The notes under the pieces: model-generated | The model's database searches: none | Seen by the model: only the letters and a program-made list of their open reading frames with translations | What the model was told of the DNA's origin: nothing | Shown here: in pieces, positions 1-8,700 of the stretch | Layout of the letters: the number at the start of each line of letters is the position of its first letter | Position numbering within the stretch: position 1 is the first letter of the stretch | Made by a program: the position numbers and the translations under genes | Source of the DNA: an uncultured Oscillospiraceae bacterium | GTDB taxonomy: Bacteria; Bacillota; Clostridia; Oscillospirales; Ruminococcaceae | Length of the DNA stretch: 64,000 nucleotides | NCBI GenBank assembly: GCA_934444765.1 | Contig: CAKSDC010000005.1 | Span: 1 to 64,000 of the forward strand | Reading direction: 5' to 3'

Positions 1-85
1 AGGAATGAAACATAAAAGTTTTGAAATTTATAATTTATTTAAAAATATTATAACTTTTTATAAGTTTTCAGTAACGGCTATTAGT

Positions 86-1387
86 ATGTTAAGCATATAC
101 GATATTATAAATAAGACTAAACACAAACGACCACTTTCAAATCAAGAGATACACTATATAGTAGACGGTTATACTAATCAGACTATACCAGACTATCAAG
201 TATCTGCATGGCTTATGGCAGTATGTATAAACGGTCTAACTGAAGAGGAAACGTTCAACTTAACTAAGTGTATGGAATACTCTGGAGAAACTCTAAACTG
301 GGATATGATTAGTCGTCCAACTGCCGATAAACACAGTACAGGCGGTGTAGGGGATAAGACTACTTTAATAGTCGCTCCTATAGTAGCTACTTGTGGAGTG
401 GCTATGCCTAAAATGTCAGGACGTGGTTTAGGTCATACGGGTGGCACTATAGATAAGTTAGAAAGTATTCCTAACTTTAATGTGAACCTTACACATCAAG
501 AATACGTTCAATGTATCGAGAGTGTAGGGTGTGCGGTAGTATCACAGAGTGGCAATCTTACCCTTGCCGATAAAAAGTTATACGCTCTTAGAGACGTTAC
601 CGCTACGGTGGATAGTATTCCGTTAATATGTTCAAGCATTATGAGTAAAAAGTTAGCTATCAATTCCGATTGTATAGTGTTGGACGTAAAGTGCGGAAGT
701 GGTGCTTTTATGAAGTCTTTAGAAGACGCTAAACGCTTAGCCGATTTAATGGTTAAAGTAGGTAGACTATCCAATAAGAAGTGCAAAGCCTTAATTACTA
801 ACATGAACGTTCCATTAGGTTACTATGTAGGTAATGCCTTAGAAGTCATAGAGGCTATAGAAGTCTTAAAAGGTAATAGTAAGGGTCAACTGTATACACT
901 ATCTATCGAGTTAGCCTCCGAGGTGTTAGCTAATACTCTAAATGTAGAACTTGATAAAGCGAGAGAGTTAGCCATAAACAGTATATCTTCTGGTGATGCG
1001 TTACAGAAGTTTGTCGAGATGGTAACTTTTCAGGGTGGCAATGCTGACGTAGTTTCCGACTATTCTATATTTGGAACGCCTAAGTATAGTTACGTGGTAA
1101 AGGCTAACGGTAGCGGATATATTCACACTATAGACTGTGAAGAAGTCGGAAGAGTATCGTTACTATTAGGTGCAGGTAGAAAGAAGAAGTCCGACAGTAT
1201 AGACTATTTAGCAGGTATAAAGTTTAACTACCATGTGGGAGATATCGTATCTAAAGGTGATGCTTTAGCTACACTGTATTCTAATACGGTTACAGACTAC
1301 TCCGAAATATCCAATAGACTGTTAAACGCTATAAGTATAGATAGTGTTCAACCTGTTCCTTGTGAAGTGGTATATAGCAGAGTATAG
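86..1387 (+). CDS. pdp: Pyrimidine-nucleoside (thymidine) phosphorylase
   Basis: Cytosolic enzyme of pyrimidine salvage that splits thymidine, deoxyuridine or uridine with phosphate into base and (deoxy)ribose-1-phosphate. The glycosyltransferase family 3 signature is clear: KHSTGGVGDKTT near residue 82, the SGRGLGHTGGT phosphate loop, and a C-terminal swivel domain (VSKGDALATLYS). About 433 aa, normal for the family. The frame is open upstream to base 5, but those 27 residues match nothing in the family and homologues begin at the equivalent of MLSIYDIINK, so ATG 86 is preferred. There is no strong ribosome site before either start. The cytidine deaminase at 41913 belongs to the same salvage route but is far away. 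Confidence 0.9.
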   Translation: MLSIYDIINKTKHKRPLSNQEIHYIVDGYTNQTIPDYQVSAWLMAVCINGLTEEETFNLTKCMEYSGETLNWDMISRPTADKHSTGGVGDKTTLIVAPIVATCGVAMPKMSGRGLGHTGGTIDKLESIPNFNVNLTHQEYVQCIESVGCAVVSQSGNLTLADKKLYALRDVTATVDSIPLICSSIMSKKLAINSDCIVLDVKCGSGAFMKSLEDAKRLADLMVKVGRLSNKKCKALITNMNVPLGYYVGNALEVIEAIEVLKGNSKGQLYTLSIELASEVLANTLNVELDKARELAINSISSGDALQKFVEMVTFQGGNADVVSDYSIFGTPKYSYVVKANGSGYIHTIDCEEVGRVSLLLGAGRKKKSDSIDYLAGIKFNYHVGDIVSKGDALATLYSNTVTDYSEISNRLLNAISIDSVQPVPCEVVYSRV

Positions 1388-1460
1388 CTTGTCTATTGTG
1401 CATAATGCACAAAAAATATAAATATTTAAGAATATTTTAAACATACTTCTAAATATTGTA

Positions 1461-1489
1461 TTGACAAATTCTAAAATATAGTATATAAT
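1461..1489 (+). promoter_or_regulatory. Sigma-A type promoter
   Basis: Consensus TTGACA (1461-1466), 17-bp spacer, consensus TATAAT (1484-1489). No gene follows before the hairpin terminator at 1561-1606, so it appears to drive a short noncoding transcript. A short palindrome, TTGTGCAT-A-ATGCACAA (1396-1412), lies upstream and could be an operator. Confidence 0.75.
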
Positions 1490-1495
1490 AGTAAT

Positions 1496-1606
1496 CGTAG
1501 TACAGTTACTACTATTAACTTAGAATGATTTTAGAAACATGATAGATGAATATAGTCTTGGTATAGTCGAAGTGCTTAGGGGACACTTCGACTATACTAT
1601 TTTTTT
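1496..1606 (+). ncRNA. Candidate small RNA, about 110 nt
   Basis: The stretch between a perfect promoter and a strong terminator contains no credible ORF, only 5-6 codon reading frames without ribosome sites. The 5' part can form a small hairpin (GTAGT...ACTAC). The following gene, mtaB, has its own promoter at 1645-1673, so this looks like an independent small RNA rather than a leader. The family is not recognised and the transcript is inferred from signals only. Confidence 0.5.
1561..1606 (+). terminator. Rho-independent terminator
   Basis: A perfect 14-bp stem (1561-1574 with 1584-1597) with a 9-nt loop is followed by CTATTTTTTT-type sequence. It ends the candidate small RNA. Confidence 0.85.
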
Positions 1607-1644
1607 GCATATGAATATATTTTAGTACTTAGTAAAAATAGCAG

Positions 1645-1673
1645 TTGATTTTTCTTGCTTAATATACTATAAT
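1645..1673 (+). promoter_or_regulatory. Promoter of mtaB
   Basis: TTGATT (1645-1650), 17-bp spacer, TATAAT (1668-1673), about 33 bp before the TTG start of mtaB. Confidence 0.65.
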
Positions 1674-1706
1674 ATATCTATAGCAAGAATTTTTGGAGGT
1701 TATTAG

Positions 1707-3020
1707 TTGAAAGTTTATTATATAACTTTCGGATGTAAGGTAAACCTATGCGAAACCGAGGCTTTAAAGTCCGAATTTGCATCGGCAGGTTTTGAAGCTA
1801 CTCAAGATGAAACTATAGCGGATATATATATAGTAAACTCTTGTACCGTTACAGCCGTAAGTGATAAGAAAGTTCGTCAAACACTTAACCGATTAAAGAC
1901 AGAATATCCTAATAGTACGATAGTACTTACGGGGTGTTATCCTCAAGCCTTTAAAGAACAGGCAGAACGCATTTCTACTGTAGATGTGGTTACTGGTACT
2001 AAGGATAGAAAAAAGATAGTGGACTTAGTTAAGCAATACTTAGATACTAATAATAGAATGGTATCTATTAACGAATATACTAATTCCGATACTTTTGAAA
2101 GTATTCCTATGGGTACGTTCGATAATAAGACCAGAGGGTTTGTTAAAGTGCAAGACGGTTGCAATAGGTTCTGTACGTACTGTATAATACCTTACGCAAG
2201 AGGTAGAATACGTTCTAAGCCGTTGGCAGATGTAGAGGCTGAAGTTAAAAGTTTAGTCAGTTATGGACACAAAGAGATAGTATTAGTAGGTATAAACCTT
2301 ATGTTCTATGGTGTGGAGTTCGGTAAACGTTTAGTAGACGTGGTAGAAGTCTGTTCTAAAGTAGAAGGCGTAGAACGTATTAGATTGGGTTCGCTTGAAC
2401 CAGAAGTTATTACTAATGATGACTTAGTTAGACTATCTAAAGTTAAACAGTTTTGCCCACAGTTTCACCTATCGTTACAGAGTGGTTGTGATACAACTCT
2501 TAAAGATATGCACCGAGCATATACCACCAAGGAATATTATGATTTGGTATGCAACATTAGAGAGATATTTCCTGATAGTGCCATTACTACCGATATCATG
2601 GTGGGATTTCCTAAAGAAACCGACCAAGACTTTATACAGTCTATGGAGTACGTAAAAAAGATAGGCTTTGCTAAAGTACACGTATTTCCGTACTCTCGTA
2701 GAAGTGGAACTGTAGCAGATAAGTTTCCACAACAGGTTACAAAAGCCGTCAAACGTCAAAGGGCTACCAAAATGACCGAAACGGCTAAACTATGTCAAAG
2801 CGAATACTTAAAACGTCAAGTAGGTAGTGTATATCCCGTACTATTCGAAAGGGAAAACGACGATACGTACTATCATGGATACACGCCTAACTATATATTA
2901 GTTAAAGTTCCAAAGCAAGGAACTAACTTTGGTGATAGTCTACGCAACAGTATATTAAACGTCAAGTTGCTAAGTTATCAACAAGACTATTGCATAGGTC
3001 AAATAGTTATAAACTCTTAA
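1707..3020 (+). CDS. mtaB: tRNA t6A37 methylthiotransferase MtaB
   Basis: Radical-SAM enzyme that adds a methylthio group to N6-threonylcarbamoyladenosine at tRNA position 37 (ms2t6A). The N-terminal UPF0004 domain opens with YYITFGCKVNLCETEAL, whose Cys ligands for the auxiliary cluster include the later NSCTVT and LTGCYPQ. The radical-SAM motif is GCNRFCTYCIIPYARGR (CxxxCxxC) near residue 152, and a TRAM-like C-terminus follows. Length of 437 aa is typical. The start is TTG, preceded by a strong TTTGGAGG ribosome site about 8 nt away. purL follows 68 bp downstream, probably as a separate cistron of the same transcript. Confidence 0.93.
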   Translation: MKVYYITFGCKVNLCETEALKSEFASAGFEATQDETIADIYIVNSCTVTAVSDKKVRQTLNRLKTEYPNSTIVLTGCYPQAFKEQAERISTVDVVTGTKDRKKIVDLVKQYLDTNNRMVSINEYTNSDTFESIPMGTFDNKTRGFVKVQDGCNRFCTYCIIPYARGRIRSKPLADVEAEVKSLVSYGHKEIVLVGINLMFYGVEFGKRLVDVVEVCSKVEGVERIRLGSLEPEVITNDDLVRLSKVKQFCPQFHLSLQSGCDTTLKDMHRAYTTKEYYDLVCNIREIFPDSAITTDIMVGFPKETDQDFIQSMEYVKKIGFAKVHVFPYSRRSGTVADKFPQQVTKAVKRQRATKMTETAKLCQSEYLKRQVGSVYPVLFERENDDTYYHGYTPNYILVKVPKQGTNFGDSLRNSILNVKLLSYQQDYCIGQIVINS

Positions 3021-3088
3021 CGATAGTAGGTACTATCCATTTAGAGTGTATATATCTTAATATTACAACAGAAGGAGATTTTAATAGT

Positions 3089-6000
3089 ATGTCTGTATTT
3101 AGAATTTATGTTGAGAAGAAACCATCTTTCGATGTGGAGGCTCAATCTACTTTAAGCGACGTAAAGACCGCCTTAAGATTAGAGGGTTTACAGAGTATTA
3201 GAATTATTAATCGATACGATGCAGATAGGCTCTCTAAAGAAGACTTTGAATTAGCTATTAATACCGTATTTTCTGAACCAGCCGTAGATACAGTATATTC
3301 CGAACTACCAGCACTTGCTGAAGATGAAAGAGTATTTGGAGTGGAATATCTTCCAGGGCAGTTCGACCAAAGAGCCGATAGCTGTGAACAGTGTATTCAA
3401 ATACTAACTCAAGGTGAAAGATGCCGTGTTAGAAACGCAAGAGTATACATAGTTAAAGGCGATATTTCCAACGCTCAATTTGAAAGACTAAAAGAGTACT
3501 TAATCAACCCAGTAGAAAGTAGAGAGGCTTCTCTTAATACTGTAGATACTCTTGACAGTAACTATACTATTCCTACTACTGTAGAAACTCTTAACGGCTT
3601 TATAGACTACTCCGAAGAAGAACTATCACAGTTTATAGATAGACTTGGTTTAGCTATGGATTTAGACGATATTAAGTTCTGCCAAAGCTACTTTAAGGAT
3701 ACAGAACATCGTAACCCTACTATAACAGAAGTTAGAATGATAGATACTTACTGGTCTGACCACTGTAGACATACTACCTTTTTAACTAATATTAAGTCGG
3801 TGGATATCCCTACAGACTACATTAAGGCTACTTACGACCTATACATAAACGTTAGAGAAGAGTTGGGCAGAACTAACAAGCCTTTAACTCTAATGGATTT
3901 AGCTACTATAGGTGCAAGAAAGCTAAAGGCAGACGGTTTGATGCCTGATTTAGACGAAAGCGAAGAAATAAACGCTTGCTCGGTTAAGATTAAAGCAGAC
4001 GTAGACGGTGAACTTCAAGATTGGATACTAATGTTCAAGAATGAAACTCATAACCACCCAACCGAAATAGAACCTTTTGGTGGTGCTGCTACTTGCTTAG
4101 GTGGTGCTATTCGTGACCCACTATCAGGACGTTCTTACGTATATCAAGCTATGAGAATTACCGGTTCTGCTAATCCTTTAGTACCTGTAGAAGATACTAT
4201 TAAGGGTAAACTTCCACAAAGAAAGATTACCGTAGGTGCTGCTAATGGATATAGTTCTTATGGTAACCAAATAGGTTTAGCTACTGGTCACGTAACCGAA
4301 GTATATCACCCTGGATACGTTGCTAAGCGTCTTGAAATAGGTGCTGTAGTAGGTGCTGCTCCAGCAGAAAACATTCGTAGAGAATGCCCTCAACCTAACG
4401 ACGTAGTAATACTATTAGGTGGCAAGACTGGTCGTGACGGTTGCGGTGGTGCTACAGGTTCTTCTAAGTCTCATACTTTAGAAAGTCTTGAACACTGTGG
4501 TGCAGAAGTTCAAAAGGGTAACGCTCCAGAAGAAAGAAAACTTCAAAGACTATTTAGAAATCCTGAAGTTACTAAGCTAATTAAGAGATGTAACGACTTC
4601 GGTGCAGGTGGTGTATCTGTAGCTATAGGTGAATTAGCTGACGGTCTTACTATCAGCCTTGATGCCGTACCTAAAAAGTATGACGGTCTTGACGGTACCG
4701 AAATAGCTATTTCAGAATCACAAGAAAGAATGGCTGTAGTAGTAGCTAAAGAAGACGTTAAAAAGTTCAAAGAAGAAGCACTAAAAGAAAACTTACTATC
4801 TACCGAAGTAGCAGTAGTTACTCAAGAACCACGTCTAAAAATGGTTTGGAACGATAACGTAATAGTAAATCTAAGCAGAGAATTTTTAAACTCTAACGGT
4901 GCTACTAAGTATACAGATATCGAAGTGGTAGAACCAGAAGAACTTCCTACTTCCACTTACAAGAACGATGCCGAAAGTTGGTCTGCTATGGTATCCAACT
5001 TGAACGTATGCTCACAAAAGGGATTAGTAGAAAAGTTTGACTCCACTATAGGTGCAGGTACGGTATTAATGCCATTTGGTGGTAAGTATCAATTAACACC
5101 TACACAAGGCATGGTAGCTAAGATACCAGTACTACAAGGCGAAACTACTACTTGCTCTGTAATGGGTTGGGGATATAATCCATACATTAGTGAAAAGAGC
5201 CAATACCATGGTTCTATGTTAGCAGTATTAGAGAGTATCGCTAAGGTAGTAGCCGTAGGTGGTACTTATGAAAAGTGTTGGCTAACTTTCCAAGAATACT
5301 TTGAAAGAACACAAAATACTCCAAGCAGATGGGGTAAACCATTAGCTTCACTATTAGGAGCTTTTAAGGCTCAGTTAGAAATGGGTTGTGGCTCTATAGG
5401 TGGTAAGGATAGCATGAGCGGAACTTTTGAAAATATAGACGTTCCACCTACTTTAGTATCTTTTGCCGTATCCACTGCTGATAGTAGAAAGGTATGCTCA
5501 CCAGAGTTTAAGTCTGCTAACGATACTGTAATATATATCGCTCCTGAGTACGATAACGACAAGTTACCTAACTTTGATAGCGTTAAAAAGGTATTCAAGC
5601 AAGTAGAAGAACTAATTCAGAGTGGACGTGCTAAGGCAGTATGGACTATCACATCTAACGGTATCGCTGAAGGCGTATTCAAGATGTGTTTAGGTAACCA
5701 TATAGGCTTTAAGTTTACAAAGTCTCTAACCGATAGCGAACTATTTAATCCTTGCTATGGTGCGTTCATAGTAGAACTAAATGGCAGTGCTAACGACGGT
5801 GAAGAAGTTCTTGGTGTTACTACTACAGAATACGCTATCGATTGCAACGGCGTAAAGCTAAACTGTAACGAACTTCAAACTTCTTGGGAAGCTAAACTTG
5901 AACCAGTATTCCCATGCAGAATTAAAACTTCTAACGATAAGGTAGAGGCTTACAGTTACAACGCTACTTCAAGATATACTCCAGCTATACACGTAGCTAA

Positions 6001-6796
6001 GCCAAGAGTAGTAATTCCAGTATTCCCTGGTACTAACTGCGAATACGATACTGCAAGAGCTTTTGAAAAGGCTGGTGCTATTCCTGAAATTATAGTAGTA
6101 AATAACTTAACGTCTTCTGGTATAGAGCAGTCTGTTAATAGATTTAGAGTAGCTATTAGAAACTCTCAAATTATTATGATACCTGGAGGCTTTTCTGGTG
6201 GTGACGAACCTGACGGTTCAGGTAAGTTTATTACTTCATTCTTTAGAAACCCAGAAATTAAAGAAGAAGTTCACGAACTACTTAAAAATCGTGACGGCTT
6301 AATGTTAGGTATCTGTAATGGTTTCCAAGCATTAGTTAAGTTAGGTTTAGTACCATTCGGTGAAATAGTAGATATGCAGAGTAACTCTCCTACTTTAACC
6401 TTTAACACTATAGCAAGACACCAATCCATGATGGTTAATACAAGAATAGCTTCCAATAAGTCACCATGGTTAGCATCTTGTAACGTTGGCGATATCCATA
6501 CAGTACCAATATCACATGGTGAAGGTAGATTTGTCGCTCCTGCTGAACTAATTAAAAAGTTAGCTGAAAACGGTCAAATAGCTACTCAGTACGTAGATAT
6601 GGAAGGTAATCCAACCTTAGATATTAGATACAACCCTAACACTTCTTACTGTGCTATCGAGGGTATAACTTCCCCTGACGGTAGAGTACTTGGTAAAATG
6701 GGACACAGTGAACGTAAGGGTTCTGACATCTGCAAGAATGTAGAAGGTATTAAAGACCAAAACATCTTTGAAAATGGCGTAAGATATTTTCTATAA
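3089..6796 (+). CDS. purL: Phosphoribosylformylglycinamidine synthase, single chain
   Basis: Fourth step of IMP synthesis: FGAR + Gln + ATP gives FGAM. This is the large fused form of about 1235 aa in which the PurS-like, PurL and PurQ parts are one polypeptide. A PurS-like N-terminus is followed by the linker and two AIRS-type ATP domains (WSDHCRHTTF near residue 224, KNETHNHPTEIEPFGGAATCLGG, later GSIGGKDSMSG), then a C-terminal class I glutaminase with nucleophile motif LGICNGFQAL and a GHSERKG end. ATG 3089 is chosen because GAAGGAG lies about 10 nt upstream and homologues begin MSVFRIYVEKK; the reading frame is open further upstream but overlaps mtaB. Confidence 0.96.
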   Translation: MSVFRIYVEKKPSFDVEAQSTLSDVKTALRLEGLQSIRIINRYDADRLSKEDFELAINTVFSEPAVDTVYSELPALAEDERVFGVEYLPGQFDQRADSCEQCIQILTQGERCRVRNARVYIVKGDISNAQFERLKEYLINPVESREASLNTVDTLDSNYTIPTTVETLNGFIDYSEEELSQFIDRLGLAMDLDDIKFCQSYFKDTEHRNPTITEVRMIDTYWSDHCRHTTFLTNIKSVDIPTDYIKATYDLYINVREELGRTNKPLTLMDLATIGARKLKADGLMPDLDESEEINACSVKIKADVDGELQDWILMFKNETHNHPTEIEPFGGAATCLGGAIRDPLSGRSYVYQAMRITGSANPLVPVEDTIKGKLPQRKITVGAANGYSSYGNQIGLATGHVTEVYHPGYVAKRLEIGAVVGAAPAENIRRECPQPNDVVILLGGKTGRDGCGGATGSSKSHTLESLEHCGAEVQKGNAPEERKLQRLFRNPEVTKLIKRCNDFGAGGVSVAIGELADGLTISLDAVPKKYDGLDGTEIAISESQERMAVVVAKEDVKKFKEEALKENLLSTEVAVVTQEPRLKMVWNDNVIVNLSREFLNSNGATKYTDIEVVEPEELPTSTYKNDAESWSAMVSNLNVCSQKGLVEKFDSTIGAGTVLMPFGGKYQLTPTQGMVAKIPVLQGETTTCSVMGWGYNPYISEKSQYHGSMLAVLESIAKVVAVGGTYEKCWLTFQEYFERTQNTPSRWGKPLASLLGAFKAQLEMGCGSIGGKDSMSGTFENIDVPPTLVSFAVSTADSRKVCSPEFKSANDTVIYIAPEYDNDKLPNFDSVKKVFKQVEELIQSGRAKAVWTITSNGIAEGVFKMCLGNHIGFKFTKSLTDSELFNPCYGAFIVELNGSANDGEEVLGVTTTEYAIDCNGVKLNCNELQTSWEAKLEPVFPCRIKTSNDKVEAYSYNATSRYTPAIHVAKPRVVIPVFPGTNCEYDTARAFEKAGAIPEIIVVNNLTSSGIEQSVNRFRVAIRNSQIIMIPGGFSGGDEPDGSGKFITSFFRNPEIKEEVHELLKNRDGLMLGICNGFQALVKLGLVPFGEIVDMQSNSPTLTFNTIARHQSMMVNTRIASNKSPWLASCNVGDIHTVPISHGEGRFVAPAELIKKLAENGQIATQYVDMEGNPTLDIRYNPNTSYCAIEGITSPDGRVLGKMGHSERKGSDICKNVEGIKDQNIFENGVRYFL

Positions 6797-6811
6797 CTAT
6801 TAAATAGTTTT

Positions 6812-6995
6812 AACAAATAATAGCAAGGATTCTCCCACCTCTATAGGTGAGTGAGATGAATTGCAAGTAGGAAAAATAACGGCAGTGGTGGGCGGAGAGA
6901 AATCGGTATCCCCCACTGACATGAGGCAAACTACAGTCAGTGTTCTGCTGGCTTGTCAGACTCTGTGAAATTACCGACTGTGGATTGAAACAATA
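6812..6995 (+). repeat. 184-bp structured repeat, copy 1
   Basis: Base-for-base identical to 35767-35950, with unrelated flanks. It contains no ORF. By eye it folds: GCAA/TTGC and TCTC/GAGA around CACCT/AGGTG (6823-6864); CAGTGG-GGG with CCC-CCACTG (6883-6918); TCTG/CAGA (6944-6960); and a closing CTACAGTC/GACTGTGG helix (6931-6938 with 6976-6983) that ends directly before ATTGAAAC. It looks richer in GC than its surroundings. It lies between purL and a DUF975 gene, ending 23 bp before that gene's start. It is probably a small mobile RNA-like element; the family is not recognised. Confidence 0.9.
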
Positions 6996-7018
6996 TATTA
7001 AAAAAGGGGTTTTTAAAT

Positions 7019-7723
7019 ATGCAGTTTAACGGTAAACAGACTAAACAGAACGCTTTAAATAGTATTAAAAGCGTAAATCCGTCACCGTACACAGTAAGTA
7101 TGGTATTCTATATTATATTGGGATTTGTAGCGGGTATACAGAATATCAATCCCGAAAGTAAGTTACTAACTATGATAAGTGTACTACTAAGTTTAGTAAT
7201 GTCCTTTTTTGCAGTAGGACTTCAATGGTATATGCTTGAAGTTTCAAGAAGTAATTCAGCTGACCCTACTACTATATTAGAAGTTCTTAGTAAAGCTGGT
7301 AGTGTAATAGTACTGTTGATATTAATAACTGTTAAAGTATTCTTATGGAGTTTACTATTCATAGTACCTGGTTTGATTAAAGCTATAGCATATTCACAGA
7401 GTATATACATACTACGTGACCACCCAGATTGGACACCATCTCAATGCATAGCAGAGAGTGAACGACTTATGCAAGGTCATAAGGCAGAATTTTTCTTATT
7501 TGAACTATCTTTTATCGGTTGGGCTATACTAACTACATTTGCTATGCAGTTAGTAGGAATAGTGTTTATCCAATTTTTACCAATCATAATAGTAACAGCT
7601 TTGATGTATTCAGTAGTTTCCTCACTATGTGCTTATATGTATGTATCTTATTCGCACTATTACAACCAACTATTAGTGGAACAGTATGATAAGAACATGA
7701 GTATGCCAGAATACAAGTATTAA
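7019..7723 (+). CDS. DUF975 family membrane protein
   Basis: Integral membrane protein of 234 aa with about five hydrophobic segments. It has the DUF975 hallmarks: an N-terminal helix (KQTKQNALNSIK), a central LLFIVPGLIKAIAYSQSIYILRDHP segment and an ECMIS-like stretch (SQCIAESERLMQGHKAEFF). No biochemical role is established for the family. It begins 23 bp after the 184-bp repeat, with an AAAAGGGG ribosome site, and is followed by its own terminator. Any regulation by the repeat is unproven. Confidence 0.75.
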   Translation: MQFNGKQTKQNALNSIKSVNPSPYTVSMVFYIILGFVAGIQNINPESKLLTMISVLLSLVMSFFAVGLQWYMLEVSRSNSADPTTILEVLSKAGSVIVLLILITVKVFLWSLLFIVPGLIKAIAYSQSIYILRDHPDWTPSQCIAESERLMQGHKAEFFLFELSFIGWAILTTFAMQLVGIVFIQFLPIIIVTALMYSVVSSLCAYMYVSYSHYYNQLLVEQYDKNMSMPEYKY

Positions 7724-7743
7724 ACCTTAATGATATAGATAGT

Positions 7744-7780
7744 AACCCTTGCCTATAGGTAAGGGTTATTATATATTTTA
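7744..7780 (+). terminator. Terminator after DUF975 gene
   Basis: Stem AACCCTT/AAGGGTT (7744-7750 with 7761-7767) around GCCTATAGGT, then a T-rich tail. Confidence 0.6.
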
Positions 7781-7784
7781 GTTA

Positions 7785-7813
7785 TGGACAAACTAAAGAT
7801 ACTATGATATAAT
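7785..7813 (+). promoter_or_regulatory. Promoter of the two-component system
   Basis: TGGACA (7785-7790), 17-bp spacer, TATAAT (7808-7813). About 190 nt of untranslated leader would precede the response regulator. I recognise no riboswitch in it; direct-repeat-like ACTAT/ATAGT words are common but common elsewhere too. Confidence 0.55.
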
Positions 7814-8001
7814 ATTCTTGTTAGTACGTAAAAGCGTCGTTTAGTATAGCGTGATATTAATATTATAAAACTATCACATAAAGTTCACATAGTTTGCATA
7901 CGTATGGAGTAATATCTATACTATAGGCAGATGTATACTATCTAAATATTGACGTATAGTATCTAACATAATTTTAATTTAGAAAGTGTGGTCATTATAG
8001 T

Positions 8002-8700
8002 ATGTACAAAATGTTAGTAGTCGATGATGAACAGAATATTAGAAGGGTAGTTCGTGAGTATGCCGAATTTGAAGGCTATTCAGTAGAAGAAGCTGAAAAC
8101 GGTATGCAAGCGGTGGAAATATGTCGCAAAAAAGACTTCGATATTATTATTATGGACGTTATGATGCCAAGATTAGACGGTTATTCTGCTTGTAAAGAAA
8201 TTAAAAAGAGTAAAAATATTCCTGTAATTATGCTATCGGCAAGGGGAGAAGAGTATGACAAACTATTCGGTTTTGAAATAGGTGTAGATGACTATGTAGT
8301 CAAACCTTTTTCTCCTAAAGAACTTATGGCAAGAGTTAAAGTAGTCATAAAGCGTAACAGTCGTGAGGAAGACGCTAACAATAAACTTGAAAGGTTAGTA
8401 TTCGACGGTCTTGAAATAGATATCCCAGGTAGAGAAGTCTATGTGGACGGTAAAAAAATATCTATGACCCCTAAAGAGTATGACTTACTATTCTATTTAG
8501 CTAAGAATAATAACATAGCACTATCAAGAGATAAACTTCTTGAGGAAGTTTGGGGTTATGACTTCTTTGGTGACGATAGAACCGTAGATACTCACATTAA
8601 GATGTTGCGTGGTAGTCTTGGCGAAAAGTACAGAAAGTATATAGTTACTCTACGTGGAATGGGGTATAAGTTTGAAGCATCTGAACCAAGCGAAGAATAG
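8002..8700 (+). CDS. OmpR/PhoB-family response regulator
   Basis: DNA-binding response regulator of 232 aa. The receiver domain (about 1-120) has the acidic pair VVDDE (Asp8/Asp9), phospho-acceptor Asp52 in IIIMDVMMPRLDG, the switch residue in VIMLSARG and Lys in YVVKPFSPKEL. The C-terminal winged helix (about 130-228) includes RTVDTHIKMLRGSLGEKYRKY and VTLRGMGYKF. It is immediately followed, with overlap, by its sensor kinase. The overall pattern resembles ResD/SrrA/WalR-type regulators, but neither the signal nor the regulon can be read from the sequence. Confidence 0.92.
   Translation: MYKMLVVDDEQNIRRVVREYAEFEGYSVEEAENGMQAVEICRKKDFDIIIMDVMMPRLDGYSACKEIKKSKNIPVIMLSARGEEYDKLFGFEIGVDDYVVKPFSPKELMARVKVVIKRNSREEDANNKLERLVFDGLEIDIPGREVYVDGKKISMTPKEYDLLFYLAKNNNIALSRDKLLEEVWGYDFFGDDRTVDTHIKMLRGSLGEKYRKYIVTLRGMGYKFEASEPSEE

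Noticed and set aside
1396..1412. Palindrome after the pyrimidine phosphorylase gene as a terminator
   Set aside because: TTGTGCAT-A-ATGCACAA is followed by A residues, not T, on the plus strand. It may be an operator but not a standard terminator.
6976..6995. ATTGAAAC end resembling CRISPR direct repeats
   Set aside because: There is a single copy at each site, no regular spacing or spacers follow, and no cas genes are in the window.
8654..8671. GTG 8654 as start of the histidine kinase
   Set aside because: It has no ribosome site and gives an even longer overlap with the regulator gene; TTG 8672 is better supported, though not proven.
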